Notes: generated by a model not told the origin, from the letters alone. Positions 8,307-17,401 are shown, counted from the stretch's first letter. The stretch is 64,000 nt of DNA from Sphingomonas gilva (GCF_003515075.1 NZ_QWLV01000008.1:6367-70366), one strand, 5' to 3'. A program made the numbers and translations.

Positions 8307-9200
8307 ATGCGCCAGATCAAAACCGCCGCGATGGTCATCAACGCCAAATCCCGCAAGGGACAGGCATTGTTCGAGCAAGCGCGCGACATCGTCCGCGATT
8401 TCCCCTTCCCGGTCGAGTGCCACGCGGTGGAGAGGCCGGAAAAGCTGGACGAGATCGTGCTCGCGGCGCTGGCGAAGAAGCCCGATATCCTGATCCTGGG
8501 CGGCGGGGACGGCACCATCTCCGGCCTGGTCGATCACCTCGTCCATTCGGACTGCGCGCTCGGCGTGCTGCCCCTCGGCACCGCCAACAGCTTTGCGCGC
8601 ACGCTCGGCATTCCGCTCGATCTGCCGGGCGCGCTCGACGTGATCCGCACAGGCCAGCTCAAGCGCATCGATCTCGGCATGATCGACAAGGATTATTACG
8701 CCAATTGCGCCGCGATCGGCATCTCGCCGCAGATCGCCGAAAGCGTGCCGCACAACCTCAAGAAATATCTCGGCCGCGCCGGCTATCTCAGCTGGGCGGT
8801 GTGGCAGTACGTCAAGTTCCGCCCCTTCACCCTCATCGTGGACGACGGCACAGACGTGACGCGGATGCGCGTGGTGGAGGTGCGCATCTCCAACGGCCGC
8901 TTCCATGGCGGCACCGAATTGGTCGAGGAGGCCGAGCTCGATTCGGGCGAGATCATCGTCCAGGCGGTGCGCGGCGGGGTGAAGCGCAACCTGCTATGGA
9001 GCTGGTTCGCCAGCGCGACCAAGCTGGAGGCGCGCCACGCCACGCTGATGCACTTCACCGGCAAGACGCTGAAGGTCGACACTCTCCCCCGCCTGCCCAT
9101 CTCGATCGACGGCGAGGTGCTGGCGCACACCCCGGTGACCGCACGCGTCGCGGCGGGAGTGATCGAGGTGGCCGTGCCGGTCGAGGATGCCGGCGTCTAG
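8307..9200 (+). CDS. Diacylglycerol kinase-like lipid kinase (DAGK catalytic domain, YegS/BmrU type)
   Basis: A 297-residue soluble protein probably phosphorylating a membrane lipid such as diacylglycerol with ATP. The nucleotide-binding motif GGGDGT is at residues 65-70, followed by [12 protein letters not shown] (about 88-99), both hallmarks of the DAGK catalytic domain; the C-terminal half is the beta-sandwich typical of bacterial members. It is divergent from hemB, and its last four bases overlap the valS stop region on the other strand (convergent). Lipid specificity cannot be read from sequence. Confidence 0.9.
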   Translation: MRQIKTAAMVINAKSRKGQALFEQARDIVRDFPFPVECHAVERPEKLDEIVLAALAKKPDILILGGGDGTISGLVDHLVHSDCALGVLPLGTANSFARTLGIPLDLPGALDVIRTGQLKRIDLGMIDKDYYANCAAIGISPQIAESVPHNLKKYLGRAGYLSWAVWQYVKFRPFTLIVDDGTDVTRMRVVEVRISNGRFHGGTELVEEAELDSGEIIVQAVRGGVKRNLLWSWFASATKLEARHATLMHFTGKTLKVDTLPRLPISIDGEVLAHTPVTARVAAGVIEVAVPVEDAGV

Positions 9201-12145
9201 CCCAACCGTTCGAGCGCCGCCGTCAGCCGCTCGGCCTCCGCCGCCTTGTCGGCATGGTCGGCCCGCGCCTTCTCCACCGCCTCCGGCTTAGCGCGCTCGA
9301 CAAAGGAGGGGTTGTTGAGGCGGCCTGCTAGAGCATCGCGTTCCTTGGCGGCGGCGGCAATGCCCTTTTCGAGGCGCGTGCGCTCGGCGTCCAGATCGAT
9401 CACACCTTCGAGTGGGATCATATAAACTACACCATTTGACACGATTTGAATTACGCTGCGGGCATCCACTGGGGCATCTTTACGACTGATTTCCTCACCC
9501 GTTTCAAGGTCGAGAGCCAAGTTCGAACTTAGAATGTCGAGCCGCTTCAAGCGCGCCACCTTGGCAAACGCAGACCGATGACGGGAGAACAATGCCATTA
9601 TCGGTTCCGCTGGAACTTCTTTTCCCCACATGCCCTCGATTGAGAACTTAGAGTCCACCCATAGGTCCGTGCGAGCGCTAGGCGGAATATTCAATTCCGT
9701 CCGCGCGGTTCTAATCTCGCTCACCAGTGACATTAGCCAATCGACCTCGCGCGCCGCCACAGGATCGATCGCGCGCGCATCAGCCATCGGCCATTTAGCG
9801 ACGATCAGGTCGTAGGGCCGCTCGCCCATCGCATGCCACAGCTCCTCGGTGATGAAGGGCATGAACGGGTGCAGCATGACGAGGATCTGGTCGATCACCC
9901 AGCCGGCGACCGTCTTGGTCTCCTCGTCGATCGCGCCCTTGATCAACTCCAGATACCAGTCGCAGAAGCGGCTCCAGACGAACTGGTAGATCGCGTTCGC
10001 CGCGGCGTCGAAACGCAAGTCGGCGAGCGCGAGGTCCACCGCCTGCACGGTCTTCACCGTTTCGCCGATGATCCACTTGTTGACCGCTTGGGCAGCCGCG
10101 GGCGGCTCCAGCGATGTGCTCGCGCCGATGCCGTTCGACTGGCAGAAGCGCGCGGCATTCCACAGCTTGGTGGCGAAGTTGCGATACCCCTCGACCCGCC
10201 TTTCATCCATCTTGATGTCGCGGCCCTGACTTTCCATCGCCGCCATGAAGAAGCGGAGCGCATCGGCGCCGTAGCGGTCGATCAGGCCCAGCGGATCGAC
10301 CGTGTTGCCCTTGGACTTGGACATTTTCTGCCCGTCCGCCGCGCGCACCAGCCCGTGCAGGTACAGCCGCTTGAACGGGACATCGCCGAGGAAATGCATC
10401 CCCTGCATCATCATCCTCGCGTCCCAGAAGAACAGGATGTCGAAGCCGGAGATCAGCAGATCGTTGGGATAACGGCCGCTTAGGGTCTCCCTCGCCCCTT
10501 CAGGGGAGAGGGGCCTGTCCGCGGACGATAGACTCGGTGAGAAATCCCCCTCTCCCAACCCTCTCCCCTGAAGGGGAGAGGGCTCTTTTTCCGGCCAGCC
10601 GATCGTCGCGAAGGGCCAGAGCGCGGACGAGAACCAGGTGTCGAGCACGTCGCTGTCGCGCGTGACATAGACCTCCACCCGCTCGCCGCCGGCATCGGCA
10701 AGGATACGCCGCACCGCCTCTTCGTCGTCCTCGACGATGACGACATGGCGGCCTTCGCCATAATAGGCGCACATCTCCGCGAGCGCGGCCTCCTCGCTCT
10801 CGGCGACGAACAGCCGCTGCGCATTGCGGTCGCCGGGCGCGATCTTGAGCGTATCGCCCTCCAGCACGGGACCGTACCAGGCGGGGATGCGGTGACCCCA
10901 CCACAGCTGGCGGCTGACGCACCAGGGCTGGATGTTCTCCATCCAGTTGAAGAAGGTCTTCTCCCAGGTCTTGGGCACGATCTCGATCGCGCCCGATCGC
11001 ACCGCCTCGATCGCCGGCTGGGCCAATGTCGCCGCATCGACATACCATTGATCGGTCAGCCAGGGTTCGATCACCACGCCGGAACGGTCACCGAACGGTG
11101 TCTGGATCACGCGGTCCTCGACGCGTTCGAGATGGCCCGACGCATCGAGCATCTCGACCACCTTCGTTCGCGCCTCGAACCGGTCGAGCCCGAGCAGTTC
11201 CTCGGGGATCAGCCCGTCCGCGGTCTGGCAGACACGCGCGGTCGGCCCAAGCATGTTGAGCATCTGCCCCGCCTGCACGCCCGCGCGCCTGGCCACCTCG
11301 AAATCGTTGAAGTCGTGTCCCGGCGTGATCTTGACCGCGCCCGATCCCAGCTCCGGATCGGCATGCGCATCGGCGACGATCGGCACCAGCCGTCCCGTGA
11401 TGGGAAGGCGCACCTCCTTGCCGATCAGCGCGGTGTAGCGCGGATCGTCGGGGTGAACGGCCACCGCGATGTCGGCGAGCATCGTCTCGGGCCGCGTCGT
11501 CGCGACCGACACGCTGCCGCTGCCGTCCGCCAGCGGATAGGTCAGATGCCAGAACTTGCCTTGCACCTCGCGCGTCTCGACCTCCAGGTCGCTGATCGCG
11601 GTGCCGAGCTTCGGATCCCAGTTGACCAGGCGCTTGTCGCGGTAGAGCAGCCCCTCGCGGTGGAGTTGGGCGAACACCTTGAGCACCGCGGCGGAGAAGC
11701 CCTCGTCCATGGTGAAGCGCTCGTCGCTCCAGTCCATCGAGCAGCCCAGCCGGCGCAGCTGGCGCGTGATCTGTCCGCCCGATTGCGCCTTCCACTCCCA
11801 CACATGATCGAGGAACGCCTCGCGCCCCATTTCGCGCCGGTCGATACCCTGGCTGGCGAGATTGCGCTCGACCACCATCTGCGTCGCGATGCCGGCATGA
11901 TCGGTGCCGACCACCCAACGCGCATCCTTCCCGCGCAGCCGCTCGTAGCGCGTCATCACGTCCTGCAGCGTATTGTCCAGCGCATGGCCGATATGCAGGC
12001 TGCCCGTCACGTTGGGCGGCGGGTTGACCAGCGTCCACGGCTCCGCCGTCGGGCGATCGGGGCGGAACAGCCCCTTCTCCTCCCAATGCGCATACCAGCG
12101 CGGTTCGATTGTGGCCGGGTCGAAGGTCTTGGCGAGTTCGGTCAT
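9197..12145 (-). CDS. valS: Valyl-tRNA synthetase, with an in-frame repeat insertion
   Basis: Class I aminoacyl-tRNA synthetase charging tRNA-Val. HIGH signature ([13 protein letters not shown], about residues 45-57) and KMSKS signature ([13 protein letters not shown]) are intact; a CP1 editing domain, anticodon-binding helices and the C-terminal coiled coil follow in order. With ATG at 12145 it has 982 residues; an ATG at 12157 is possible. Two oddities. Residues 522-553 are encoded by a family A palindromic repeat (10487-10582), placed just before the [13 protein letters not shown] strand. The stretch 9415-9770 (roughly residues 792-910) is about 50% GC against about 65% around it, which suggests recombination. 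The frame is open throughout and should be functional. Confidence 0.96.
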   Translation of the reverse strand: MTELAKTFDPATIEPRWYAHWEEKGLFRPDRPTAEPWTLVNPPPNVTGSLHIGHALDNTLQDVMTRYERLRGKDARWVVGTDHAGIATQMVVERNLASQGIDRREMGREAFLDHVWEWKAQSGGQITRQLRRLGCSMDWSDERFTMDEGFSAAVLKVFAQLHREGLLYRDKRLVNWDPKLGTAISDLEVETREVQGKFWHLTYPLADGSGSVSVATTRPETMLADIAVAVHPDDPRYTALIGKEVRLPITGRLVPIVADAHADPELGSGAVKITPGHDFNDFEVARRAGVQAGQMLNMLGPTARVCQTADGLIPEELLGLDRFEARTKVVEMLDASGHLERVEDRVIQTPFGDRSGVVIEPWLTDQWYVDAATLAQPAIEAVRSGAIEIVPKTWEKTFFNWMENIQPWCVSRQLWWGHRIPAWYGPVLEGDTLKIAPGDRNAQRLFVAESEEAALAEMCAYYGEGRHVVIVEDDEEAVRRILADAGGERVEVYVTRDSDVLDTWFSSALWPFATIGWPEKEPSPLQGRGLGEGDFSPSLSSADRPLSPEGARETLSGRYPNDLLISGFDILFFWDARMMMQGMHFLGDVPFKRLYLHGLVRAADGQKMSKSKGNTVDPLGLIDRYGADALRFFMAAMESQGRDIKMDERRVEGYRNFATKLWNAARFCQSNGIGASTSLEPPAAAQAVNKWIIGETVKTVQAVDLALADLRFDAAANAIYQFVWSRFCDWYLELIKGAIDEETKTVAGWVIDQILVMLHPFMPFITEELWHAMGERPYDLIVAKWPMADARAIDPVAAREVDWLMSLVSEIRTARTELNIPPSARTDLWVDSKFSIEGMWGKEVPAEPIMALFSRHRSAFAKVARLKRLDILSSNLALDLETGEEISRKDAPVDARSVIQIVSNGVVYMIPLEGVIDLDAERTRLEKGIAAAAKERDALAGRLNNPSFVERAKPEAVEKARADHADKAAEAERLTAALERLG
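10487..10582. repeat. Family A inverted repeat pair inside valS (coding)
   Basis: 96 bp made of two inverted copies of the family A palindrome: CCTCGCCCC-TTCA-GGGGAGAGG at the left and the full lead-in plus CCCTCTCCCC-TGAA-GGGGAGAGGG at the right, with about 33 bp between. The arrangement matches the pairs between atpA/atpG and atpD/atpC. It is exactly 32 codons, has no stop in the valS frame, and encodes a Pro/Ser/Gly/Glu-rich peptide running from PSPLQGRG to SPEGARE. Confidence 0.9.
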
Positions 12146-12199
12146 GCGGCCGCGCATAACCGCGCCGCCCGCGCGGCGCCAGTGCCGGAGAATCGGGCT

Positions 12200-12841
12200 T
12201 CAGCCGTCGCGCGGCAACCGACGCGCGAAAATGCCCGAATCATCAATCGTCCGCTGAAGATCGGACGGCAGGTCGTGGAGAATCATCAGGTCGCCTTCGA
12301 CCTTCTCCGCAACCAGCAATGGCTCCCCAGTCGAATTGTCGAACACATAGCAGTGGTCGACATGCTCCGCGAACCAAGGAAACTGCTCGAACGATCGCCG
12401 CCGCCGGGCGACGATCTTGTCGACCGGCACATCATGGCCGCCATTCCTCACCCGCTGACGAACCCGATCGATCTGCAGCTGAGCCGATTCGAGGAGGACA
12501 TATATCATCCGTACTTCAAAGCCGGCCGCTTTGGCACGCTCGACCAGAGGGCGGTATTTGCCGGAAGATAATACCGTCTCGACCCCGATGGTCTGATACA
12601 CGGCGATCGATGCGTTCAGCCATTCCTCGATGCGCTCAACGGCATGCAGATTGGCGGTTTCCAGGTCGGCATGCTCCATATCCAGGATATGCGCCGTCAG
12701 CAGGTCCGGATTGATGATCCAGACCGAGCCGCCCCAGCCTTCGATATCGGTGTGGTTATAAAGCGAGCTTTTGCCAGACCCGTTCGGCCCCGCGACCATC
12801 CATAATATTGGCCGTTCAGGCCGTCGCGGTGTCAGGCTCAT
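12200..12841 (-). CDS. Zeta-toxin-like P-loop kinase (probable toxin)
   Basis: A 213-residue P-loop protein with a Walker A motif near the N-terminus (GPNGSGKSS, about residues 18-26) and later basic helices (RVRQRVRNGGHDVP...RRRRSFEQF) characteristic of the zeta-toxin-like chromosomal ATPases. Zeta toxins phosphorylate UDP-N-acetylglucosamine and block cell-wall synthesis; whether this member does so is unproven. Its ATG at 12841 lies inside the 3' end of the upstream small gene (26-bp overlap), the usual antitoxin-then-toxin arrangement. GC is lower than in the neighbours. It sits between popZ and valS, which are commonly adjacent in alphaproteobacteria. Confidence 0.75.
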   Translation of the reverse strand: MSLTPRRPERPILWMVAGPNGSGKSSLYNHTDIEGWGGSVWIINPDLLTAHILDMEHADLETANLHAVERIEEWLNASIAVYQTIGVETVLSSGKYRPLVERAKAAGFEVRMIYVLLESAQLQIDRVRQRVRNGGHDVPVDKIVARRRRSFEQFPWFAEHVDHCYVFDNSTGEPLLVAEKVEGDLMILHDLPSDLQRTIDDSGIFARRLPRDG

Positions 12842-13022
12842 GCTTCCGGCGATCAGCCGCTCTGATCCGACGGACGTTCGACCGGAAGGCCGCCTGAAGA
12901 TCCAGGCCCAATGTCGGGCTGTCGGCTTGCACCACCTTCATGCGCACGATCGTGCCGTCGGCCGCCCGGACAGTCTTCGTCGGAAGGTCGCTCGGACGGA
13001 TGGATTGGGTGCGCTTCGCCAT
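12816..13022 (-). CDS. Probable antitoxin partner of the zeta-like kinase
   Basis: A 68-residue basic protein (MAKRTQSIRPSDLPTKTVRA...) with no fold recognised. It is called an antitoxin only from context: a small gene directly upstream of, and overlapping by 26 bp, the zeta-like kinase gene. The ATG at 13022 (MAKRTQS) is preferred over an earlier one at 13046. The central stretch AADGTIVRMKVVQ could form a beta strand pair; the C-terminus is rich in Arg/Lys. Confidence 0.6.
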   Translation of the reverse strand: MAKRTQSIRPSDLPTKTVRAADGTIVRMKVVQADSPTLGLDLQAAFRSNVRRIRAADRRKHEPDTATA

Positions 13023-13068
13023 AGTGTCAATGTGCGACTTTCGCACGTGAAGCGCAAGCCTGCGGCGT

Positions 13069-13569
13069 TCAGCGCCCCGTGATTCGCGCGATTTCGCGGG
13101 CGACCTGCTGATCGACGATCTGCGGCAGGTTGGCGTCGAGCCATTCGGCCAGCATCGGCTTCAGCATCTCGCGAACCATGCCCTCCAGCGTATCGCTGCC
13201 GGTCACCTCCGGGCGGACGACGAGGCGCGACAGCGCGTCGAGAGAGGTCTTGCTGGCGGCGGCGGCCTGGGCGGAGACCAGCTCCGCCTTGGGCGTTTCC
13301 TCCGCCGCGGCGTCGGTATCGACCTCGACTTGGGGGCCAAGCGCTTCGGGCATGTCGGCCATGGTCTCGCCGTCCTCCTGGTTGGTTTCGGCCATGGGCT
13401 CGCTCAGCTCCAGCACATCGTCTTCGGCCGTCTGGACCTCACGCGCCAGCGGCATGCGCGGCCGGCGCTCGCGGCGCTCGGCCACCGCCGCCTCGCCGTC
13501 TTCGGCGATGATGCGTTTGATGGAGGACAGGATATGTTCCATCGACGGCTCGCCACTCATGTCACCCAT
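13069..13569 (-). CDS. popZ: DUF2497 / PopZ-like polar organising protein
   Basis: A 166-residue protein with the layout of the PopZ family: a short conserved N-terminal helix (SMEHILSSIKRIIAED), an acidic, proline-containing low-complexity middle (residues about 30-100), and a conserved helical C-terminus (LDALSRLVVRPEV... REMLKPMLAEWLDANLPQIVDQQVAREIARI). In Caulobacter PopZ self-assembles at cell poles and tethers the chromosome origin via ParB. Position next to valS and tolC is the usual one in alphaproteobacteria. The ATG at 13569 is used; 13560 (MSGEPSMEHIL) is equally possible. Function in this organism is by homology only. Confidence 0.82.
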   Translation of the reverse strand: MGDMSGEPSMEHILSSIKRIIAEDGEAAVAERRERRPRMPLAREVQTAEDDVLELSEPMAETNQEDGETMADMPEALGPQVEVDTDAAAEETPKAELVSAQAAAASKTSLDALSRLVVRPEVTGSDTLEGMVREMLKPMLAEWLDANLPQIVDQQVAREIARITGR

Positions 13570-13587
13570 CCGCCGTCGACCCTATAG

Positions 13588-15180
13588 CTACGGTGCCGCT
13601 GTTCCTGCGGGATCATAGGGGGCCGTGTCAACGGGCCTGTCGAGCGCGGGATCCTCGATCGGCCCGACGACCGCCGATTGCGGGCGCGTGCCCGTGGTCG
13701 GCGGGGCGATGGGCCTTGGTGCGGGATCATCGTCCCAATCCCAGATCTTGCCGCGCACGCGGTCGTAATTCGCCACCGGATCATAGAGCGGGCCGCCGTC
13801 GAGGCCCAGGTCGTTGGCCTCGGCGCGGCCCATCGCCGCGAGCAGCGCGAAGCCCGCGACATAGGCGTCGCGCCGTGCGGTGACGAGCGTCACCTGCGAG
13901 TTGAGCAGTTCCTGCTCCGCATTGAGGATGTCGAGGATGGTGCGGTTGCCGACGCTGTTCTCGGCGCGCACGCCCTCCAGGCTCAGCCGGTTGGCGTCGA
14001 CCGCGACCTGCGACGATTCGATCACCGCCAGCGCCGAACGCCAGCTCGAATAGGCGGCGCGGACATTGGCGATCACCGAGCGCTCGGTCTCGGTCACCTG
14101 CTCCAGCGCCTGGCTCCTGAGCGCCTGCGCCTGGCGCACGCGCGCCGCGGGCTCGCCGCCCTGGAACAGCGGCAGCGTCAGCGACAGGCCGCCGCTCGCC
14201 GCGGTGCCCGACTGGCCGACATTCACGCCGGTGTCGTCACCCAGCGAGCCGAGATAATTGGTGTAGTTGCCGCCGACGACCGCCGAGATCCGCGGCAGAC
14301 GGCTGGCGCGCGCGACGCCGACATCGTAGCGGGTCGCGTCGGCCTGCTGGCGCGCCGCGCCCAGAAAGGGGTTCTCGGTCAGCGCGACATCGACCGCGGT
14401 GGTCGGCGCGTCGGGCATGTTGGGCAAGGGCGGCGGCGGGGTCAGCGTGCCGGGCGCGTCGCCGACCAGGCGGACATAGTTCTCGCGGCTGGAGATCAGC
14501 CCCGCCTCGGCCCCGCGCAGCTGCCCGCGCGCGATCGCCAGGCGCGCCTCGGACTGGGCGACGTCGGTGCGCGTCAGATCGCCCACCTCGAACCGGTCCT
14601 GCGTCGCCTGCAGATTGACCTCGAGCACCCGGACATTCTGCTGGTTGAGCTGGACGATCGATTCGTCGCGGATCACGTCCATATAGGCGCTGACGACATC
14701 GGTGAAGAGATCGGATTCGGTGCCGCGCAACCCCTGCCGCGCGGCGAGCACGCGCGCTTCGGCGGCATTGACGCTGTTGCGCACCAATCCGCCCTGGAAC
14801 AGCGGCACCGACAGGTTGACGCCGGCGCGCAGCGAACGATCGGGCGAGGCCAGGCTGTTCGAATCGCTGATGATGTTGTTGTCGAAATCGGCCGTCGCGC
14901 CGATGCTGGGAAGGCCGGCGGCGCGCGCGATCGGCACATTCTCGTCGGTCGCGCGCACCTGCGCCCGCGCGCCCGAGAGCGTCGGGTTGCCGTTATACGC
15001 CTTCACCAGCGCCTCGCGCAGCGTCGAAACCGGTCCCGTCGCGGCGATCTGCGCCTGGGTCGGCGCGGGGGGCTGCGTCGCGGCCAGGGGCGTGGCAGGC
15101 GTCGCGGTCTGCGCCATTACAGGCGCTGCGAGCGACATCGCCGAAACCGCGGCGAGCAGGAAGGACGGGCGCTTGATCAT
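13588..15180 (-). CDS. TolC family outer-membrane efflux/secretion channel
   Basis: A 530-residue outer-membrane protein with a cleavable signal peptide (residues 1-23, ending VMAQ) and the two long helical repeats of the OEP family. It would form the trimeric exit duct for type I secretion or RND efflux. The first repeat spans roughly residues 50-250 and the second 265-470; a proline-rich tail follows (PRPIAPPTTGTRP...). Only 8 bp separate its start from the stop of the PCMT-like gene, so the two are very likely one transcript. No inner-membrane pump partners are nearby. Confidence 0.93.
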   Translation of the reverse strand: MIKRPSFLLAAVSAMSLAAPVMAQTATPATPLAATQPPAPTQAQIAATGPVSTLREALVKAYNGNPTLSGARAQVRATDENVPIARAAGLPSIGATADFDNNIISDSNSLASPDRSLRAGVNLSVPLFQGGLVRNSVNAAEARVLAARQGLRGTESDLFTDVVSAYMDVIRDESIVQLNQQNVRVLEVNLQATQDRFEVGDLTRTDVAQSEARLAIARGQLRGAEAGLISSRENYVRLVGDAPGTLTPPPPLPNMPDAPTTAVDVALTENPFLGAARQQADATRYDVGVARASRLPRISAVVGGNYTNYLGSLGDDTGVNVGQSGTAASGGLSLTLPLFQGGEPAARVRQAQALRSQALEQVTETERSVIANVRAAYSSWRSALAVIESSQVAVDANRLSLEGVRAENSVGNRTILDILNAEQELLNSQVTLVTARRDAYVAGFALLAAMGRAEANDLGLDGGPLYDPVANYDRVRGKIWDWDDDPAPRPIAPPTTGTRPQSAVVGPIEDPALDRPVDTAPYDPAGTAAP

Positions 15181-15188
15181 GCTGTCTC

Positions 15189-15857
15189 TCAGAAACTGAA
15201 GCTCTTGGGACGTGCGAAGCCGGGCAGCGTTGCACAGTCCGCATCGGCGAAATCGATCAGGCCGAAGCCGGAAGAGGTCTTGCTGCCCACGGCAAGCCGC
15301 GTCACGCCGTGCTCGACGAGGCCGGTCGTCATACGGCCGCCGGGGGCGAGCTGCGCGACCAGCGCATCGGGCACCTGCTCCAGCGCCCCGTCGACGACGA
15401 TCACGTCATAGGGCGCGCCGACGGCATGGCCTTCCGCAAGCGCACCTTCGACCAGCTCGACATTGCCGATGTTCGCCAGCGCGGCGCGGGCATGCGCCAC
15501 GAGCGCGGCATCGCTCTCCACCGCGACCACCTTGGCCGCAAGCCGCGCGAGCACCGCTGCGGTATAGCCTCCCGCCGCGCCGATCAGCAGCACCTTGTCG
15601 GCGGGCGCCATGCGCGCCTCGGTCAGCAGCCGCCCCGTCGCCATCGGCGGGTTCTGCGTCCGCCCGCCGCCCAGCGCCACGCCGGTGTCGCGATAGGCGA
15701 GCGCGCGCGCTTCGGTCGGCACGAAATCCTCGCGCGGCACCCGCGACATCGCCTCGACGACGCGCGGATCGTTCACCGCATTCGTGCGCAGCTGGCTCGC
15801 GACCATCGCGTGGCGCATCGTCTCGAAGCTGGCGGAATCGATCGCGGGGCTGTTCAT
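15189..15857 (-). CDS. Protein-L-isoaspartate O-methyltransferase family protein
   Basis: A 222-residue SAM-dependent methyltransferase of the PCMT family, which repairs isoaspartyl residues. The family signature VPREDFVP and a SAM-binding loop (LLIGAAGGYTAAVLA) are present, though the classic GTGSGY is replaced by GAAGGY, a variant that may alter or abolish activity. The ATG at 15857 (MNSPAIDS) is preferred to 15875. It is the first gene of a probable pcm-like/tolC transcript. Confidence 0.85.
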   Translation of the reverse strand: MNSPAIDSASFETMRHAMVASQLRTNAVNDPRVVEAMSRVPREDFVPTEARALAYRDTGVALGGGRTQNPPMATGRLLTEARMAPADKVLLIGAAGGYTAAVLARLAAKVVAVESDAALVAHARAALANIGNVELVEGALAEGHAVGAPYDVIVVDGALEQVPDALVAQLAPGGRMTTGLVEHGVTRLAVGSKTSSGFGLIDFADADCATLPGFARPKSFSF

Positions 15858-16031
15858 CCGGTCCTCGTGGCACAACTGTGTTATTGGCGCAATACACTAT
15901 TGCTGCAGCGCCTTCTATCCGTTCGCCGCGCCGCCAACAAGGCGTTGCATTATGAAACTGAAATTATCTTCGCGGCACAGCCAGCTTGACACGGCCCCCG
16001 CCAGACCGCATCTGCCGCGCCTCACCTCCGG

Positions 16032-16105
16032 GGCCCGATGGCGGAGTGGTGACGCAGAGGACTGCAAATCCTTGCACCCGGGTTCGATTCCCGGTCGGGC
16101 CTCCA
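16032..16105 (+). tRNA. tRNA-Cys (anticodon GCA)
   Basis: Complete 74-nt cloverleaf: acceptor GGCCCGA / TCGGGCC, D-arm, anticodon stem-loop with loop CTGCAAA (anticodon GCA), T-arm CCGGG-TTCGATT-CCCGG, discriminator T and encoded CCA (16103-16105). Confidence 0.97.
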
Positions 16106-16110
16106 ATCAC

Positions 16111-16136
16111 GGAACTTGATATAGGTTAATATTGTT
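16111..16136 (+). promoter_or_regulatory. Putative EcfG (general stress response) promoter P1
   Basis: GGAAC at 16111-16115, 17 bases, then TGTT (16133-16136). The consensus for the alphaproteobacterial stress sigma factor EcfG is GGAAC-N16/17-CGTT; only the first base of the second element differs. The spacer is AT-rich. It begins 5 bp after the tRNA-Cys CCA and reads towards the hemerythrin gene. Confidence 0.45.
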
Positions 16137-16146
16137 AATTATTTCA

Positions 16147-16172
16147 GGAACATAAGCGCTTCGCGCCCTGTT
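16147..16172 (+). promoter_or_regulatory. Putative EcfG (general stress response) promoter P2
   Basis: GGAAC at 16147-16151, 17 bases, TGTT at 16169-16172: the same spacing and second element as the copy 36 bp upstream. A transcript from here would start near 16180 and carry a leader of roughly 45 nt with AGGAG upstream of the hemerythrin ATG. Confidence 0.5.
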
Positions 16173-16227
16173 TAGGCTGGGATCGGTGTCTCGCCGGTCA
16201 GCCATGCTGAGCAGGAGTAGTTTTCCG

Positions 16228-16767
16228 ATGTCCGTTCTCGACAAAGTCATCGCTGCCGTCACGCCGCCCGAAGGCGAAGAGGCCCGCGCAGATGCCCGCC
16301 AGCGAGCGCGCGCCACAGCACAACCCGGCGACTGGTTCTCGCTGATCCTCGACCATCATCTGAAGCTCGAAGATGCCTTCGCCGCCGTGAAGGCTGCCGG
16401 CGATCCCGCATCGCGCCGCGCCGCGCAAAAGCATCTCGGTGTCGTCCTCACCGGCCACGCCATCGCAGAGGAAGCGGTGATCTATCCCGCGATGGGCGAG
16501 ACCGGTGAAAAGATGCATGCCGAACTGGGCTATAACGAGCAAGCCATGGTCAAGATGCAGATGGCGATGCTCGAGGCGCTCGATCCTATGAGCCAGGATT
16601 ATCTCGACAAGCTCGAGCACATCCGTGGCGCGGTCGCGCACCACATGTACCAGGAGGAAGGCACTTGGTTCATCGACCTGAAGGAAAGCGCCCCGATGGC
16701 CGAGCAGGCGACGCTGACCGCGCGTTACAAGGAAGAATGGGACCGCTACGTCGGAAGTGACGCCTGA
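16228..16767 (+). CDS. Hemerythrin HHE cation-binding domain protein
   Basis: A 179-residue protein with a four-helix hemerythrin-like domain. Iron ligands are visible in order: LILDHHLKLED, LTGHAIAEEAVIYPAM (HxxxE) and VAHHMYQEEGTWF (HxxxE). Such proteins bind a di-iron centre and are linked to oxygen, nitric oxide or oxidative stress. The ATG at 16228 (MSVLDKV) is chosen because AGGAG lies at 16212-16216; an in-frame GTG at 16186 would place coding sequence in the promoter region. Two EcfG-like promoters just upstream suggest induction under general stress. It is convergent with ydbL, 12 bp apart. Confidence 0.88.
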   Translation: MSVLDKVIAAVTPPEGEEARADARQRARATAQPGDWFSLILDHHLKLEDAFAAVKAAGDPASRRAAQKHLGVVLTGHAIAEEAVIYPAMGETGEKMHAELGYNEQAMVKMQMAMLEALDPMSQDYLDKLEHIRGAVAHHMYQEEGTWFIDLKESAPMAEQATLTARYKEEWDRYVGSDA

Positions 16768-16779
16768 TCGCGGGCAGCC

Positions 16780-17172
16780 TCAGGCGCAGTAATCGGGCAG
16801 CGGGATCGGGGTCGATCCGCTGCGCGTGCGCCATACGCCGTCGTTCAGCTTGTACGCCTGGCCTGCGCCGACGCGATTCTTGAGCGTGGTGCAGCCGACC
16901 GAGGCGGCGACGTCCTGCACCGTCACGCCCCGTTTGGCGGCGAGATCGGTATAGGCGGCGCGGCGCTTGATGTTGATCTGCTCCACCTCGGCGCGCAGCG
17001 CCGCGGAAGGCGAGCCGTTGAAGCCGAGATAGCCGTCGGCCTGCTCGCCGACCGCGCCCTTGGCGATCGCCGCCTGCACCGATGCCGATTGCGCATAGGC
17101 GACGCGCGACGCGCCCAATGCCGTGCCGGCGATGAGCGCGGCGGCGATGATCAGCTTGGTCCTGGTCTTCAT
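16780..17172 (-). CDS. ydbL: YdbL family (DUF1318) periplasmic protein
   Basis: A 130-residue secreted protein; signal peptide about residues 1-27 (ending AYAQ). The body matches DUF1318: AAIAKGAVGEQADGYLGF and later QINIKRRAAYTDLAAKRGVTVQDVA. It is the last gene of the ydbH-ynbE-ydbL operon; its ATG at 17172 overlaps the ynbE stop by four bases. In E. coli YdbL is thought to help assemble or regulate the YdbH-YnbE lipid bridge. Its C-terminus has an extra tail with two cysteines (SVGCTTLKN... PDYCA). Confidence 0.88.
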   Translation of the reverse strand: MKTRTKLIIAAALIAGTALGASRVAYAQSASVQAAIAKGAVGEQADGYLGFNGSPSAALRAEVEQINIKRRAAYTDLAAKRGVTVQDVAASVGCTTLKNRVGAGQAYKLNDGVWRTRSGSTPIPLPDYCA

Positions 17173-17354
17173 TGCGGAAACAGCTCCGGATTGTTCTGGA
17201 TGAGGTCCTGCGCATCCTGCTGAAGGCGCACCACCACTTCCTGGCGTACGTTCACGTTCAGGTTGATCTCGATGGGCTTTTCGGGCGCGGTGACCTGGAC
17301 GCAGCCCGCCAGCGCCAATGCGGCGCCGATCAGCGGGAGGCCCAGTGTCTTCAT
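17169..17354 (-). CDS. ynbE: YnbE family outer-membrane lipoprotein
   Basis: A small lipoprotein of 61 residues. The signal MKTLGLPLIGAALALAGC gives lipidated cysteine 18; the mature part VQVTAPEKPIEINLNVNVRQ is the beta-strand-rich YnbE signature. In E. coli YnbE multimers cap YdbH at the outer membrane to complete a periplasmic lipid-transport bridge. The ATG at 17354 gives a clean lipoprotein signal; an ATG at 17405 overlaps the ydbH stop as ATGA and would add 17 residues, so translational coupling followed by use of the internal start is possible. Confidence 0.88.
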   Translation of the reverse strand: MKTLGLPLIGAALALAGCVQVTAPEKPIEINLNVNVRQEVVVRLQQDAQDLIQNNPELFPQ

Positions 17355-17401
17355 GCCCGTCGGCTTCGCATCGCGACAGTCCGGCGTCAACATGGTTGGG
17401 A

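Noticed and set aside
12816..13046. Longer start (13046) for the antitoxin gene
   Set aside because: The extra residues MRKSHIDT have no support, and MAKRTQS at 13022 gives a more typical small-protein start.
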